A stretch of 64,000 bases of DNA. Source: Fasciolopsis buskii (taxonomy: Eukaryota; Platyhelminthes; Trematoda; Plagiorchiida; Fasciolidae). The translations under genes were made by a program, and so were the position numbers. Shown one piece after another: positions 49,901-60,959 of the stretch (within the stretch, counting starts at the first letter, position 1; every line of letters begins with the position of its first letter). The stretch covers positions 1 through 64,000 of the forward strand of contig LUCM01004167.1 of NCBI GenBank assembly GCA_008360955.1, given 5' to 3'. Below the pieces are notes generated by a model. It did no database searches, was not told the origin of the DNA, and saw only the letters and a program-made list of their open reading frames with translations.

Positions 49901-52900
49901 AGTCGCCAGTTAGCTGCATACTACCTGAGTGCCCAAACTGGGCATGAGGTTGACTTAAGGGACCGTTTTTCTAACTGTTGACCAAAGGTCCTAGCCTATA
50001 ATGTAAAAGGATGATTTGGCGACTTTTTTAACTCACTGGAGGCCGGTGACTGGTTGCTCAGTTTATACGCTGTTCAGATTGGGTCAAATATCCTGAGTGC
50101 CCAGTACATCCTGATGACCACAGCGCCGCATGCTCTGTATGCTGCCAACATTGGTCTGGAATCAGTTTAGCCATCTTAACTGACGACCAAAGATCGGCAA
50201 ACGCCGTGGAGAATGCCAGGTATTTGCCTTCGTCCTCGCACTTTATTAGAAACAGCTGCGTTCGCATGACTTCCTTATCAAAGGCTGTTTGTGATGCACG
50301 GTCGTTCAGGAGTATTTCAACCGGCATCCAGGAGGAGCAGCCAAATGGGAACTTGGGAACACTCACTCCCAACCACAATGGGGCATTTTGAGGTACATGT
50401 CTATCACGCCTTTGAGTTATCTGTTCTGCATATTGATTAGTTAGTTTATTGAGTAACTAAGACCTAATTCATCATCATCATCATAGCTGACTGTTAAACA
50501 ACAGGGCGAGCCCCATTGCCCGCGGCTTGTTTCTCTGAATTACATGTTGCCATGAAAAGGATGAATATGCAGTGGAAAGGGAGTGAAACTAGAGCCGGAG
50601 AAAGAAAAGAATGCCATAGAAGCCAGCATACGGAACACAGTCTAACTATACAGACGCACTTTTTCAATCACTCTGATTTGACAGAAAATGATAACAGGGT
50701 TACCAATGTTCGCCGTTAGCTCCCATATCCTTCAGTGTCTCTAACCATCCAACTGACGGGTCTTATGGACTCCAGCCACGAGGACGTGAGACACCTACTT
50801 TAGCTAACTTCGATATACATTTTCTCATTCCACATTGCCACGTCATTGGTTGACTTTCATTTGGCTTCCAGTCCGTGGGAGGTAGGTAAAATAGGTCACG
50901 GTCTAGTGAGTCAGTGTTCGCCATACGCAACATGTGATCAAATCAGCGTAGTCTACTAAGCTTCATAAGATGAGACAAGGTATTCTCTGAATTGGCACCT
51001 AATACTAGATTCCTAGCCTCCACATTACTCACCTGGTCACTCCATCCAAACCTTGCCACGCAACGAAGACATCGGTGACAAACATCGTGCAACCTGCACG
51101 TCTTGCAACTGTGCGACAGAACGCAGCACACCATGCCAACTTCTAAACTTCGGGAAAATATCAGGCCAACGCCGCAAGCGCCTCACTTCAGCGTATTCCG
51201 CTCGAACTCTGGATTTACGCGCGCTAATCTCTACTGCTGTGCTGCCATCCTTCGTTACAGTTGTCAAGGTAAGTGAAACAGTCGACAGTCCTTAGTTCCT
51301 CTCCATCCAGTATCAACTTCGGGACTGCTGTTGTTCACTCTTGTAACAGCACTTCACGCTTTGATGGCACAAACCACATGCCAAACCGAACTGCAGACCT
51401 CGGGAGTCCGTCTAGCGTACGCTGCATATCTTCCATAGATTTGAACAGACACGAGGTTGTTCGCGTGATCTAGTTCACGTAACTTCTCACCACTTCCCAG
51501 TTCGATTCCTACATCTGGGAGACATGCACCGTCTATCACCTCGCTCATGACGAAGTTGAACATGGATGAAGAGACAAAACACCCTAGTCAAACGCCGCTA
51601 GTCGTTTCGAATGAACTTGATAGTTCACCGTATATTCTCAGGCGGCCAGAAATATGCTAGTGCAATGCTCGTAACAGGTTCACGAAATTTGCCGGCATAT
51701 TCACCCTTGTGGAGTGCAATGCATAGCGCTTTCCGATCCACAGAGTCGAACGCGCCCTTCAAGTAGGGCGCGTTTTCAGTAACTGTTGAAGAGTGAATAT
51801 CTGGTCGGTGCAACCTCCTCATGGACGAAATACGGCCTGTTGTTCGCGGATATTACCCTGACGAACCGGTGTTAAAGGGCGCAGCATTATCGAAGCTAGC
51901 ATCCTAGTAACTATCGGAGTCGAACCACTGCCACAATGATTGCTACAGTCAATGCGTATGCTCTTCTTGAAGATGGGTGCAATCAGTGACTTCTCACGAC
52001 AACCGAATTCGTTGTTCGTTCCAAGTACCAATGATAAGCTCTCCGTTTCTATCGCACACGTTTGCAGCCGAAGTTCGTGTACAAGCTTGATCAGTCGTCG
52101 ACTGTTACCTGGAACGACTGCCAATTCCATTTCTTCGGCTACCTTAGCCCACCGGTTTTCACTGTTTTTCTTAAGGCTCGTCGTCAACTGACGTTGCAGT
52201 TGTGGAGGGATCTTTGCATTTTTGCTCCATTAGGCCATTAGCGATCCTTGCGAGATCCAACGTATTTGAACACTAGATTTAGGGCCACAGACGAAACGTA
52301 CTGTCAAATGCATCGCCTGCTTGATTTGGTCCCAGTACTGGTCGGTTCCTAGTTCGTCGGATAGTTCCTGCTCGTAGCTGTTGCGAACAGCTGAATCAGA
52401 CTGACTTTCTATGGCCAATGGGGTTTGTGGACTGCGTCGATGGCCGTTGAACTGAAGCAAAGGTCGCATTAAACCAAAGCATAGTCCGATTCAACGTATG
52501 TGGTCCAATAAGATATACAATTTTGTACAGAACCGTGCGAGCGGTAGCTCACTGTTATATGACTGATCTGACTCAGACTACCCGTCGAGTGCGAGTGCCA
52601 TGTCTCTGTCTGGTGAGAACTGTGTCGGAAATTGGTGGTAGACAGAAATAAATGACGGCCCGCACAAAATTGAAGAAAACTTTCCCCGTTCTGCTAGCTG
52701 AGCAAGCAAGGCTTAGTGTCCACCTAAATAGACTTCCGGTGAAATAGAAGTACACATATGTAGATATAAATATAAATATAACGCGACCGCTGCTCTGTGG
52801 CTAGTTACCACACTCGAACTGTTTCTACACTTACGGATGAAACAGCTGGTGGAAGAAGTTTTACTGTGAAAATGAGATACTATTACTTAACGAGGCGGAT

Positions 52901-53345
52901 GGCGACTAGCGCCGAAAGGCTTCCTAAGTGACACCAAAAGGGATGCCGACCGTCACCATGGGAGACAGTGACCGTTACAAAACGGAAGTCTAACACCCAG
53001 CGTTCTTTGCATGAATAACCATTCAATGCCACCAAAAGGAAGGATAACGCCTCCTAAGTGGGTTGTCGCCCAAGTAATTGACTCTTTGTTTAATAAGGGA
53101 ACTAGAAATTTTCGGTGACGTCAAAAAGGTAAATAAAACCCTAAATCAAGACGCTGTTTCGAAAAAGCGGGTCCTTACTTCCTCGGAGCCATTGATGTCA
53201 ACCGTAGCATAAACATGTTCGTATACTTCCCGAACCATATTGCAAAAATCCGACTGCAGAATCTTCTGAAGAGCAGCAAGCTTAGCGGGTTGAATTTCTG
53301 GGCATCTCTGCAATATTTCGAGTAACTCTATGACTCTAGTTATAT
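43977..53345 (-). CDS. LIN7: LIN-7 homolog (VELI/MALS), L27-PDZ adaptor, three exons found, N-terminal exon missing
   Basis: LIN-7 is a small adaptor that joins MAGUK proteins through its L27 domain and binds receptor and channel tails with its PDZ domain, at epithelial junctions and synapses. Minus-strand exons: 53,345-53,179 (L27; [19 protein letters not shown] and [20 protein letters not shown]), 46,748-46,460 (linker and [18 protein letters not shown], the carboxylate-binding GLGFNVMGG loop, [20 protein letters not shown]), and 44,071-43,977 (last PDZ strand KLVVRYTP and tail [18 protein letters not shown], stop TAA). All junctions are GT-AG and phases fit: the first exon starts mid-codon (needs a preceding G), the L27-PDZ junction is phase 0, PDZ-tail is phase 1. 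The recovered part is about 183 residues; vertebrate LIN7C is 197, so only about 10-15 residues are missing. Introns are 6,430 and 2,388 bp. Confidence 0.95.
44072..46459 (-). other. LIN-7 intron between PDZ and C-terminal exons
   Basis: 2.4 kb starting with GTGAGA and ending CTACCAG on the minus strand. I see no recognisable transposon or nested gene in it. Open frames of up to about 100 codons (for example 44,894-44,586, minus) have no recognisable domain. Confidence 0.8.
47855..48165 (+). repeat. Interspersed repeat R1, copy 3 (in LIN-7 intron)
   Basis: Contains CATGACCCTGAAACCTGAAG (47,960-47,979), GTCAGGTCAGGTGCGGTGAA and CCACCAAAATGACCGGTGGG (48,052-48,071), all in the same order as the other copies. 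It carries a run of ten G (47,928-47,937) and a B-box-like GGTTCAAATCC near 48,076-48,086. This is the longest of the three copies. Confidence 0.65.
48600..49470 (-). mobile_element. CR1-like LINE, RT C-terminal half (LINE D, in LIN-7 intron)
   Basis: Minus strand reads [15 protein letters not shown] near 49,320-49,275 (the standard segment after the YADD box). Then come [20 protein letters not shown] near 49,220-49,160 (usual form DLGVTID) and later [21 protein letters not shown] near 48,890-48,835 (usual form RGDLIETFKILRG). Frame changes separate these parts. The upstream half is absent. Confidence 0.8.
49735..50405 (+). repeat. Interspersed repeat R3, copy 4 (in LIN-7 intron)
   Basis: The left end near 49,740-49,790 (ACACAAGTCTGTGTGCAGCA, then CAGCCATGACGAAGAAGGAA) and the right part from 50,126 match the other copies. 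It is the most complete copy next to the duplicated right half at 38,891. No coding domain. Confidence 0.7.
50470..52737 (-). mobile_element. LINE family A, copy A5 (in LIN-7 intron)
   Basis: Minus-strand element with an ATC-repeat tail at 50,470-50,487. The RT C-terminus is at 51,270-50,940, [18 protein letters not shown] near 51,563-51,510, the connector/RT N-terminus at 52,187-51,819, and the endonuclease end at 52,740-52,470. The 3' part (to 51,506) is near-identical to 40,271-39,253. The 5' part (from 51,507) is near-identical to 14,840-16,100, with small deletions (27 bp near 52,212 and 6 bp near 52,345). It is cut off at 52,737 by unrelated AT-rich sequence. Confidence 0.88.
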
Positions 53346-53349
53346 CTAG

Positions 53350-56300
53350 GCAAGTATATTTCGTGAAACGCCTTCCAAACCTCTCTGAAGGGTTAATGGC
53401 TCCGACATTTTCAAAAATACCACCGTGTTTACAGTGCATCCAACTTAAAGCATTTAAAGGTATTTCCAAACCTTGTGACCAGCAGATTCAAGAATGCGTG
53501 CTTCTTAATTGTCGGTTAAGACGTTTGTATCACTTTAGCAATGGCTTTTCGGACTAGGTCGAATACTGCCCTCCACCGCGCAGTGCCGATATATGTAGAT
53601 CAATTCAGTCTGCAGACTGGTTTTGACGGTGGCTTCCGACTCCGCGTGGACTTGAATTCTTTTGCTTTCTGGCAGCTATTGCTGAGGCTGAAGGCTAAAA
53701 TCTCACTTTTCATGATATTTTGAACCTTCCTTTGATCGTTGAAATTTGGGCACCGAAATGCAATGAGAAAAACTGGGACGGGTACTGGAAGCACAATATG
53801 GAACTGTAGAGGTTCTTAAAGGTGGAAGGGCAAAGCTAGATAGGAATCAAGGCGTCCATTGAGAAATGTGTTTGGTTTTCTCTCCATCCGATACTGTCTT
53901 ATGCTGATCCAGCTGGGCGCTCAGGAGAAGTACCTCCGTCAAGCATAAGTAGACACCCAGATTCACTTGAGTATAAGCCTCCTCTCTGATTCCGCAATTT
54001 CCTCAGGTGCAGCATTCAGCACTACCGCCATCACAGGGCTAAAAAGGCTAGCTCGAAGGAATGTCCAAGGTCCCGTTTTGAAAACTTTCTTGCAGTTTCT
54101 TCGGAATGTGAAGGGGCGACGTAGGTCGCACTACTTCTTCTTTCGATCCGGTGCGAAGAAAAAGCACGTTAGAATGTAATTTCTAGGTTGGAACTGAAGT
54201 CAGATAGTTGAAGATGGAGCTTTTGGAGACGAGTGGCCTAATGGAATCCAGTGAGCCTCAGACTATTTCGCTGCATGCTGCCAGAATCCATTCAAATGAC
54301 TCGAACTTCAAGCGCCTGATATGGCCAAAGTATTTTGTGACTGGCCTCACCAGTAGAAGTTGTGAGTGGGTATGGACGTGAAAGAGTAGTGAATCAGAAA
54401 GCAGGCTTCCGGCTTGCTGGCAGATTAAAGGCGATCGAAGGAGAAAGTGCAACTGTCTAGCCGGGACCTCGTTAATTTTTGATGACCGATCCTGAACACG
54501 TGCGGTTTACTTAAAGCAGCATATATGTTGATCCACTCTGTCTAGAATCATGCCGACGCATACGTTGTTGCGTTTAAAAAGGCTTCAACGTTTCCGATGA
54601 CCGACAAAAGCATCTGTTGTTTGGAGCTCCATGGGGCTTTTCTGTTTGCGAACATGGCAACGCTGAAGGAGAAAGCGAGCGAAGGACCAACCAAGTGCAT
54701 TACAATTTGATGATGGCCCAACATCCAGGCTTGGGGTGATTGGATGGCCACTTGTTTTAACGCGGTCCTTGTGTGCTGTTTGCTCTCAACTGTCATGGCC
54801 AATTTTGATTCATGCATACTAGCCCATGTAAGATTGCATGGCTGATAGCCTAGACATGACAGCGACACAATGAAAAGACAGCAGGGAACGGCGAAAGAGC
54901 GAGCGTATTTGACAGAAAGGTGTAAGCAAAGTGTGTCTTAGCAACATGCAGTTGGCACCCACACTGAGCGACCAACCTGAAGTTATAGAGGCGGTCCGGA
55001 GGAAGAAATACAAGTTCCAATGGTGCGGACTCCTTTTAGAAGGTAACTGCAAACGTAGTTCGACTGGCATTTTGTAGAAAAACCGGAAAGCTTTTGTTAT
55101 CATGTTGCCTCGGAATCGCCACCGAATGAGGAAGGCTGCGTTGCGTTCGGCGTTCTCGCTGGTGAACGATGTTTGTAGCTGACCATACGCCGGAAACGAT
55201 ATGAAAATAACCTTCAAGTGGTCGACTATATATGTGATACTCCAGGCTAATTGCGTCAACACACCACCTCAGCCGAAATGCGTTCCCTATTTGCGCCCGT
55301 CGAATCGGCGGACCAGACAGCGCCTACCATCCGCGGTCTTAGACCCTAGTCTAGAGTATTCATCAGTTGGGGTTGAACACAAGCGTCTGATAATAAGTTC
55401 CCGTTTGTCTTCTAGTCCATGAACGATTCCGGCGGTGGATGGGAAGTGTCTGGTGCATGAACCTCGGGGTCCTTCTGAGGGGGCTAAGACAAAACCTATG
55501 GAAAGAGCTTTTAGGAGCACCGTACAAACTAAACTTGGTGACAGGCGCCCCAAAAGCGCTCAAAACAGTCGGCAATTATTACCCAGTACATTATGTTCTG
55601 TTCCGTACAGTTGTGTATCTACAATCTGAACGGTATCCGACAGTCTGATTTGAAAGTGAGGATGGAATCGGAAAAGGGTGGGTTGTTTTGGCGGTCGGCC
55701 GCTACGATGGCTTCGCACGTCCGACACTCACTGTGCCGTCGGTAGGGCTGTATTTCCATCAGTGGTCTGCAATGAAGGCAATGGTGCCACTTGAGCTCCA
55801 CGGGATTAGTAGGCTCATTATCTGGAGTGATTCCATTGATAAGCTCAAATATTATAATGTCAGGTTTCATGGACATCTTGCCGTATCAACCGGATACGCG
55901 CGACATAAAGGGTTGGGCGGCATTTCGTCATGTGAAACGGCCCAACACAGCGTCTGCGATAGCAATCGTACATCCTCGACACGGATGAAAACTTGGATTG
56001 GTACCCAACGAGGTTGGGATGTGTTGGCAGGCGTGCTGACCACGAGATGGACCGGCGCAAAGAATTCGCATGTGTTATGCCGGGCGCTTCAGGTAGTCAT
56101 CATTAATAAAGTACTTGGACAACGCTACCAGCTATCCGGGGTAGCATGGAGGAAAACGAAACACAATTTTATTCTATGTGGCACGTATATCGTCTTCAAA
56201 GTACCTCCGAAAGCTTAAAAGAGAAGATGGTAATAGTTTGTTCATAAGGGGATCGTTCCCGCCTCAAGGAGCGGATTTCATCTGACAATGAATTCTTTCC

Positions 56301-57640
56301 ACTGATCAGTTTCTATCGTCGGATATAGTTCTTCTAATATGTTTACAGTTCTTTATTTGGAGCACATATGTGTGCGTCTATGGTCATTGTATTGTGGCAA
56401 AAAGTACAGTAACAAATCGTTTAATGAAAGATTTATCAGACCATTTTGGCTTCTGGCCAGAGAGTGAAATAGTCTGCGTGGTTTATTTTGTAGACCTAGC
56501 CTTGAGGCGAGGGAAGAGGCCCCACGATGTCACCATGTAAATGGTGGAAAAGTGTATGGGGCTAGGGAAACTTAGATACCGGTAATTTGCTACGCCAATG
56601 AACTTTTACATATTGTAACTGAAGACGGGCACGAGATAACTGAAGCAATTGGAGCTTAAGGCTGAACCACACGAAATACTTCGTCAATAACTTAATTGAA
56701 GCAACCGTGTCCAGGGAAGCCAAGCTGGGCAAAGCAAGAAATTTAGAGTAACGATGAACTGTTGACACCATCAACCTTGGACAACATTGCGATACTTCGA
56801 AAGAATCCCATATTTTGACGCTGTGATAAATATAGCTGCCCAGATTGAGGAGCTGTACTTTCAAAGTTGATCGATGTCAAGATCCATCATCTGTGCTTCT
56901 CCCATGGCATCGGGGTCCTTGCTTACAGTGGACAAACAAAGCCGCTAAATTCAGGGTTAAATCGGCAGTGGAGTCATGTGTCACACCGGCACTCCCTTTG
57001 TTCACAGTAGGCTGTGGAATAAAGTAAACGTGGCTAATTTTGCCTGGCTAGTATTGGTGTGAGTTTTTACAGTCTCATCTTTCAAATACTCTGGCATAGT
57101 CCTGACAGCATTTCGCTACCTTCATCGTCAGCTTTCCGTCGGTCTCTTATTGTTGTTAAACGAGATCATCCTATCCCTTTTGTAGGGAGTTCCGCCTGGT
57201 TTCCAACTATGCTATCCCCGTTGCGTTTCGTCTCCTCTTCTTAACTTTTTCTTACATGACGCAATGCTTCTAAGGTCTGGGGGCCCCGGTCATATTTCGA
57301 TCTCCGCCAGTGAACTCAAACCAAGGTTTGCGTCAGCATTGTTTACTTTTGGTGTGCCTGAAGACGGAACGACTCGCATTTCTTTGCTTTCAAGCAATCT
57401 TTGTAGACCATGCATAATCCTGTAAAATGATTTTTTCAGTTCCGGTTTTCGACTGGCAAGCTTGTACATTGAGCATTGTGTTGCAGAGTCTGCTCCCACT
57501 TCCAACAGTGTTTGCAGAGTAATCCAAGATTGAGGGTTTCCCCGTAATTCAACTGGTTTCTGTCACTCGCGTTTCCTATTCAGCATCCCTATACAAATTT
57601 GATCTTGTCTGGCTCAGATAACTCGCAAATTGAAAAACAT
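53350..57640. other. Anonymous DNA, probably upstream part of the LIN-7 gene
   Basis: The N-terminal LIN-7 exon should lie in or beyond this stretch, but it may be only a few dozen bases and I could not identify it. Open frames such as 55,688-56,218 (plus, 176 codons) and 57,505-57,290 (minus) have no domain I recognise. No transposon motif was found. Confidence 0.45.
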
Positions 57641-57659
57641 ACATTATTATTATTATATA

Positions 57660-59780
57660 AAACGCATGGGATATTTATTTGTGATCTGCGAACACCTTGA
57701 ATGAGCCACCTTCTAAGTGGTGTCTAAAGCGCCGGACAGCAAGATAAGCGACTAGCAGTCATCTAATGAACATTTTGTATTTGGACTCTGTCGACTGCAA
57801 CCCTTTGGCAAATTGCCAAAGACTTTCAGGAGCCGCCCGTTTTCTGTTAAGGCACCGCTGCAGCTGCAGAGTTGAAGGCGTTGGTCATCAGAGATGTGGT
57901 TGCTGAGGTTTCCGGGTGCCATATTAGTGTCAGTTTGAGGATGTAATTGTACGCCTGTTGGACTATCTCAGGACATCGAACTTATGTTTAACCGTTCGTA
58001 GGAGTTTATAGGGGGTGATGCTTTCGGCATTCATGGCTGAATTGATGATAGAAGTTAACCAAGATGGCAAGCCGTCGTCATTATAGCTACGACTAAAACG
58101 CCGAATAGTCCTGAATCGCAATGACCTTGTCCAGCACTTTGGTCATTCCTGACGCCAATAATATAAAGCAAGAAGCTCAGTATTCGCAACTCACTTTCCG
58201 AAGCGTTAATCATTACGCCATGTTTGCTGAGGCGGTCTGAGCAACAGGTGGGTGAGCTGAGTAATGCCGCTCCGACTGGCCAGCTACATGTGCGCATTCT
58301 CTAAACCTCTTGTGACTTCGTGCACAAAAATTTGGAAGTTTTGGGCAATGTTAATGGCCCCATAGGACAACACCAAGAACTCGAAGGCCCAAAAGATGCG
58401 TTAACCACAGATCTGTTATGTTAATCTTTTCTTCCATTGCGGGCCGGCGGAAAATCTATGCAGCTGAAGAAACTGCAACCCACATTGTTGCAGTGAGTCC
58501 ACGTTCATAATTAATGGAGCACTTATCGAAACCGATGACTGGTAAGTGCTTTATAGTCCCCTGGGGTATCCAGTCGCCATTGGGCGTGGAAACCATGTGA
58601 AGATGAGGGTGCTTCGCACTGCTGGAATTGTGTGTTAGCCAATGCTAACACATGATTGAATTCTGCATTGGCTGAGCGGAACGGATTAGGAGCTAGCTGG
58701 CGATGTCGACTGAAACTTAAGGGTTCTATGTGCTTCGAACGGTCAGTCACCATTGCACTGATAGCAAAAAGAAGACGGATGTTCAGATACACGCTGGAAT
58801 AGGTATAAAGCAACTTGCTGTCTTGGTGTTGGGTTGTTGCTTCGGAGTACGGAGTTTTGATGTTGTTTACAACAAAGCACGGTCAGTCACAGTCGGTGAA
58901 ACTTGACCGTCTACTATTTCTTGCGTCGTGCCTCTGCTGACAGGTAGAAATACTGCAAAAGTCTGCGCCAGTAATGGGATATGGGACGTTGGGGACAATG
59001 AGCAGCCAACGAAGTGCGTGATTATAACCAAGACCAGGGAACGTACCACACATGACAGAATTTCCGCAACCCTCCAGAGCGATTGTGGTGCTCACAGTAA
59101 TTATCCGCTGGCGGCAGGAAGGATCGCCTCAGTAAGAACCTTCCGCGCCTGCTCAGCCGATAATTGTGCTCATCCCGTGGCCGATCTCTACCGAAGGATA
59201 TATAACGCGATGGCCTATATGTTCCCGTCCATATGTCAACTACATCGTCCTGCGCAGAAGTGGATAAGGCTAGGAAGAACGGGAAAGTTTTCTTTGACGA
59301 AACACGGGCTGCAGCGAGACAGGTTTCCGTTGGCTATTCACGCAGGTTCCTTTAGTTGCCATCAGCGGTTACACCAAGCGAAGGAGTTAGATGCAGCACG
59401 AGCCACGTTTCGCTTAGCATCGTGCCGTTGCCAGAGCGTGCGCCATTGGGGCGCCTCATCTCCCGGAGTAGTTCTCACATCGGCCAGCTGAAGCCGCTAT
59501 CAGATGCGCTGGCTTACTTATTGGGTAGTCGAAGCATGACTGCTCAGTTCGATGCCTCAAAACTCAGCGAAGAAGCAATGCAGTCCCTAAACTGAAGTGT
59601 TAGACTTGGGAGAAACGGCCAGCGGTCATTCGAAATCTAGAGAATTTGCGGAGTACCTTGTGATTCTCAATCTGCAGTTCAGCGGGTGGAAAACTGTCAG
59701 ACACCATCAAAATGGTAGGGGAGAAAACAATGGTAGACAACACATGTCCAGCATTAGAATGAGGACGTCACACCGCCTCG
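57660..59780 (-). mobile_element. Decayed Ty3/Gypsy LTR retrotransposon, gag-PR-RT-RNaseH
   Basis: On the minus strand pol domains follow in order. The gag end is loosely recognisable near 59,750-59,150. The protease end reads LIVPNVPYPITGADF (58,990-58,950). The RT part has HMVSTPNGDW near 58,595, VLSYGAINIAQNFQIFVHEV near 58,370-58,315, and DRLSKHGVMINASESEL near 58,235-58,190. RNase H is near 57,815-57,665 with ESKYKMFIR, then LLVAYLAVRRFRHHLEGGSF and KVFADHK. The matching Gypsy pattern is FFSKQL..ESKYS.FDRELLA. The YIDD catalytic box is lost, and stops and frameshifts are frequent. Integrase and LTRs were not found. Confidence 0.88.
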
Positions 59781-59799
59781 CACGCTGAACTATTATCCA

Positions 59800-60950
59800 T
59801 GTTTTTGTTTACCTAGGGGTTTTCACGCTTGTCGTCACATTTACAGAGCTTCTTCCTATTCATAAAACTATTAAGTTGCTCTGAGCACTTTAATTAGACC
59901 AGATCCCAAGAGACAATGCTGAGATTTACTGCCTAAGTTTACGCTGTGATGCCCACAGTTATGACACGGCATTTCACCAAAAGCCACCATATTGTGCGCC
60001 CTCAGCGCCACTGATCCATTTTCCTTTTTACGGGTAATTGCGCTCAGAAGTATGCCCACTCATCTCATTCACCGATCCCTGCAATTTTCGACACAGTCCT
60101 TCTGCACAAAATTGGCGCGAATCTTGAATTATTTGACAGTAGTCTTAATTTTGATCCCGAAAATCCTTCTTAACTCCACCTGTCGTAAGCAGGATATTTT
60201 AGTTTCAATCAATTAATGTTAATTTAAAAGGCCACTTCTTCACGAAAACATTGGAAAGTTTTCCAAATAAATGACTGCGTTACGCCGTCCCACGTCGTGA
60301 GTTGTCATCGTGCAGATTTTATGGCTACCGTTTTGTTATTCTGGGATCGTTGGCTAAGTGAGAACCATTTGCTTAGACATAAAAATTAGTTTGATTTTTC
60401 TGATCATTAAAATTTACGATTTGATCGGTGGTTAATTATTTCGCCAATTTTTGTCTAAGCATGCACAGCCGCATTTCCAGCTCCGACTTGCCCTCGGCGT
60501 AAAAGCCTTTATTCTATATAGCAAACATTCAATCGATCTGCTTAGTTGCCTCAAGCGTAGATACATCTTTCGGTCTGTCCACTCATTTTTCTATCCACAA
60601 GTTTCCATACCCCTCAACATCAACCTGCTGTTCAGGCGTACATTGTGAATGAGGGTATTTTGGTTTCAGTCACATTATAGTATATTATTTAGTTTAGCCA
60701 GCCATTTAACGGCTATCATCTGTCACAGTGTATTATAGTCCTGTAAATTTACCATCTGGCCCATTTTATAGACACAACCTGCCCCCACCGTTGATGCCCA
60801 CTTAGTCTTGTGAGGTATTCAGAATTTACGCCGTTCTATAGTAATCCTTAGCATTTAACTCACAAGAACTGTGCCGACCCGATTACACACAGTATCCTGT
60901 AATCACTTTAGTTGTAACAACTAAGAATGGTCGCCTTTCACAACCTTACT
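59800..60950. other. Anonymous AT-rich DNA
   Basis: No coding domain, RNA gene or shared repeat could be identified between the Gypsy remnant and the LINE at the right edge. Confidence 0.45.
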
Positions 60951-60959
60951 TAGATTTTC

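Noticed and set aside
52840..52925. GATGAAACAGCTGG and GGCGACTAGCGCCGAAAGG look like hammerhead pieces
   Set aside because: No CTGANGA core is found at the right distance in either case and stem I does not pair.
55688..56218. 176-codon plus-strand open frame
   Set aside because: No recognisable domain, no splice context and no protein-like composition I can defend.
57290..57505. Minus-strand frame with a helical, charged composition that could be an exon
   Set aside because: No family recognised and no matching neighbouring exon; kept only as a remark.
58928..59491. 187-codon plus-strand open frame
   Set aside because: It lies antisense to the Gypsy protease/gag region and has no domain; the minus-strand reading explains the sequence.
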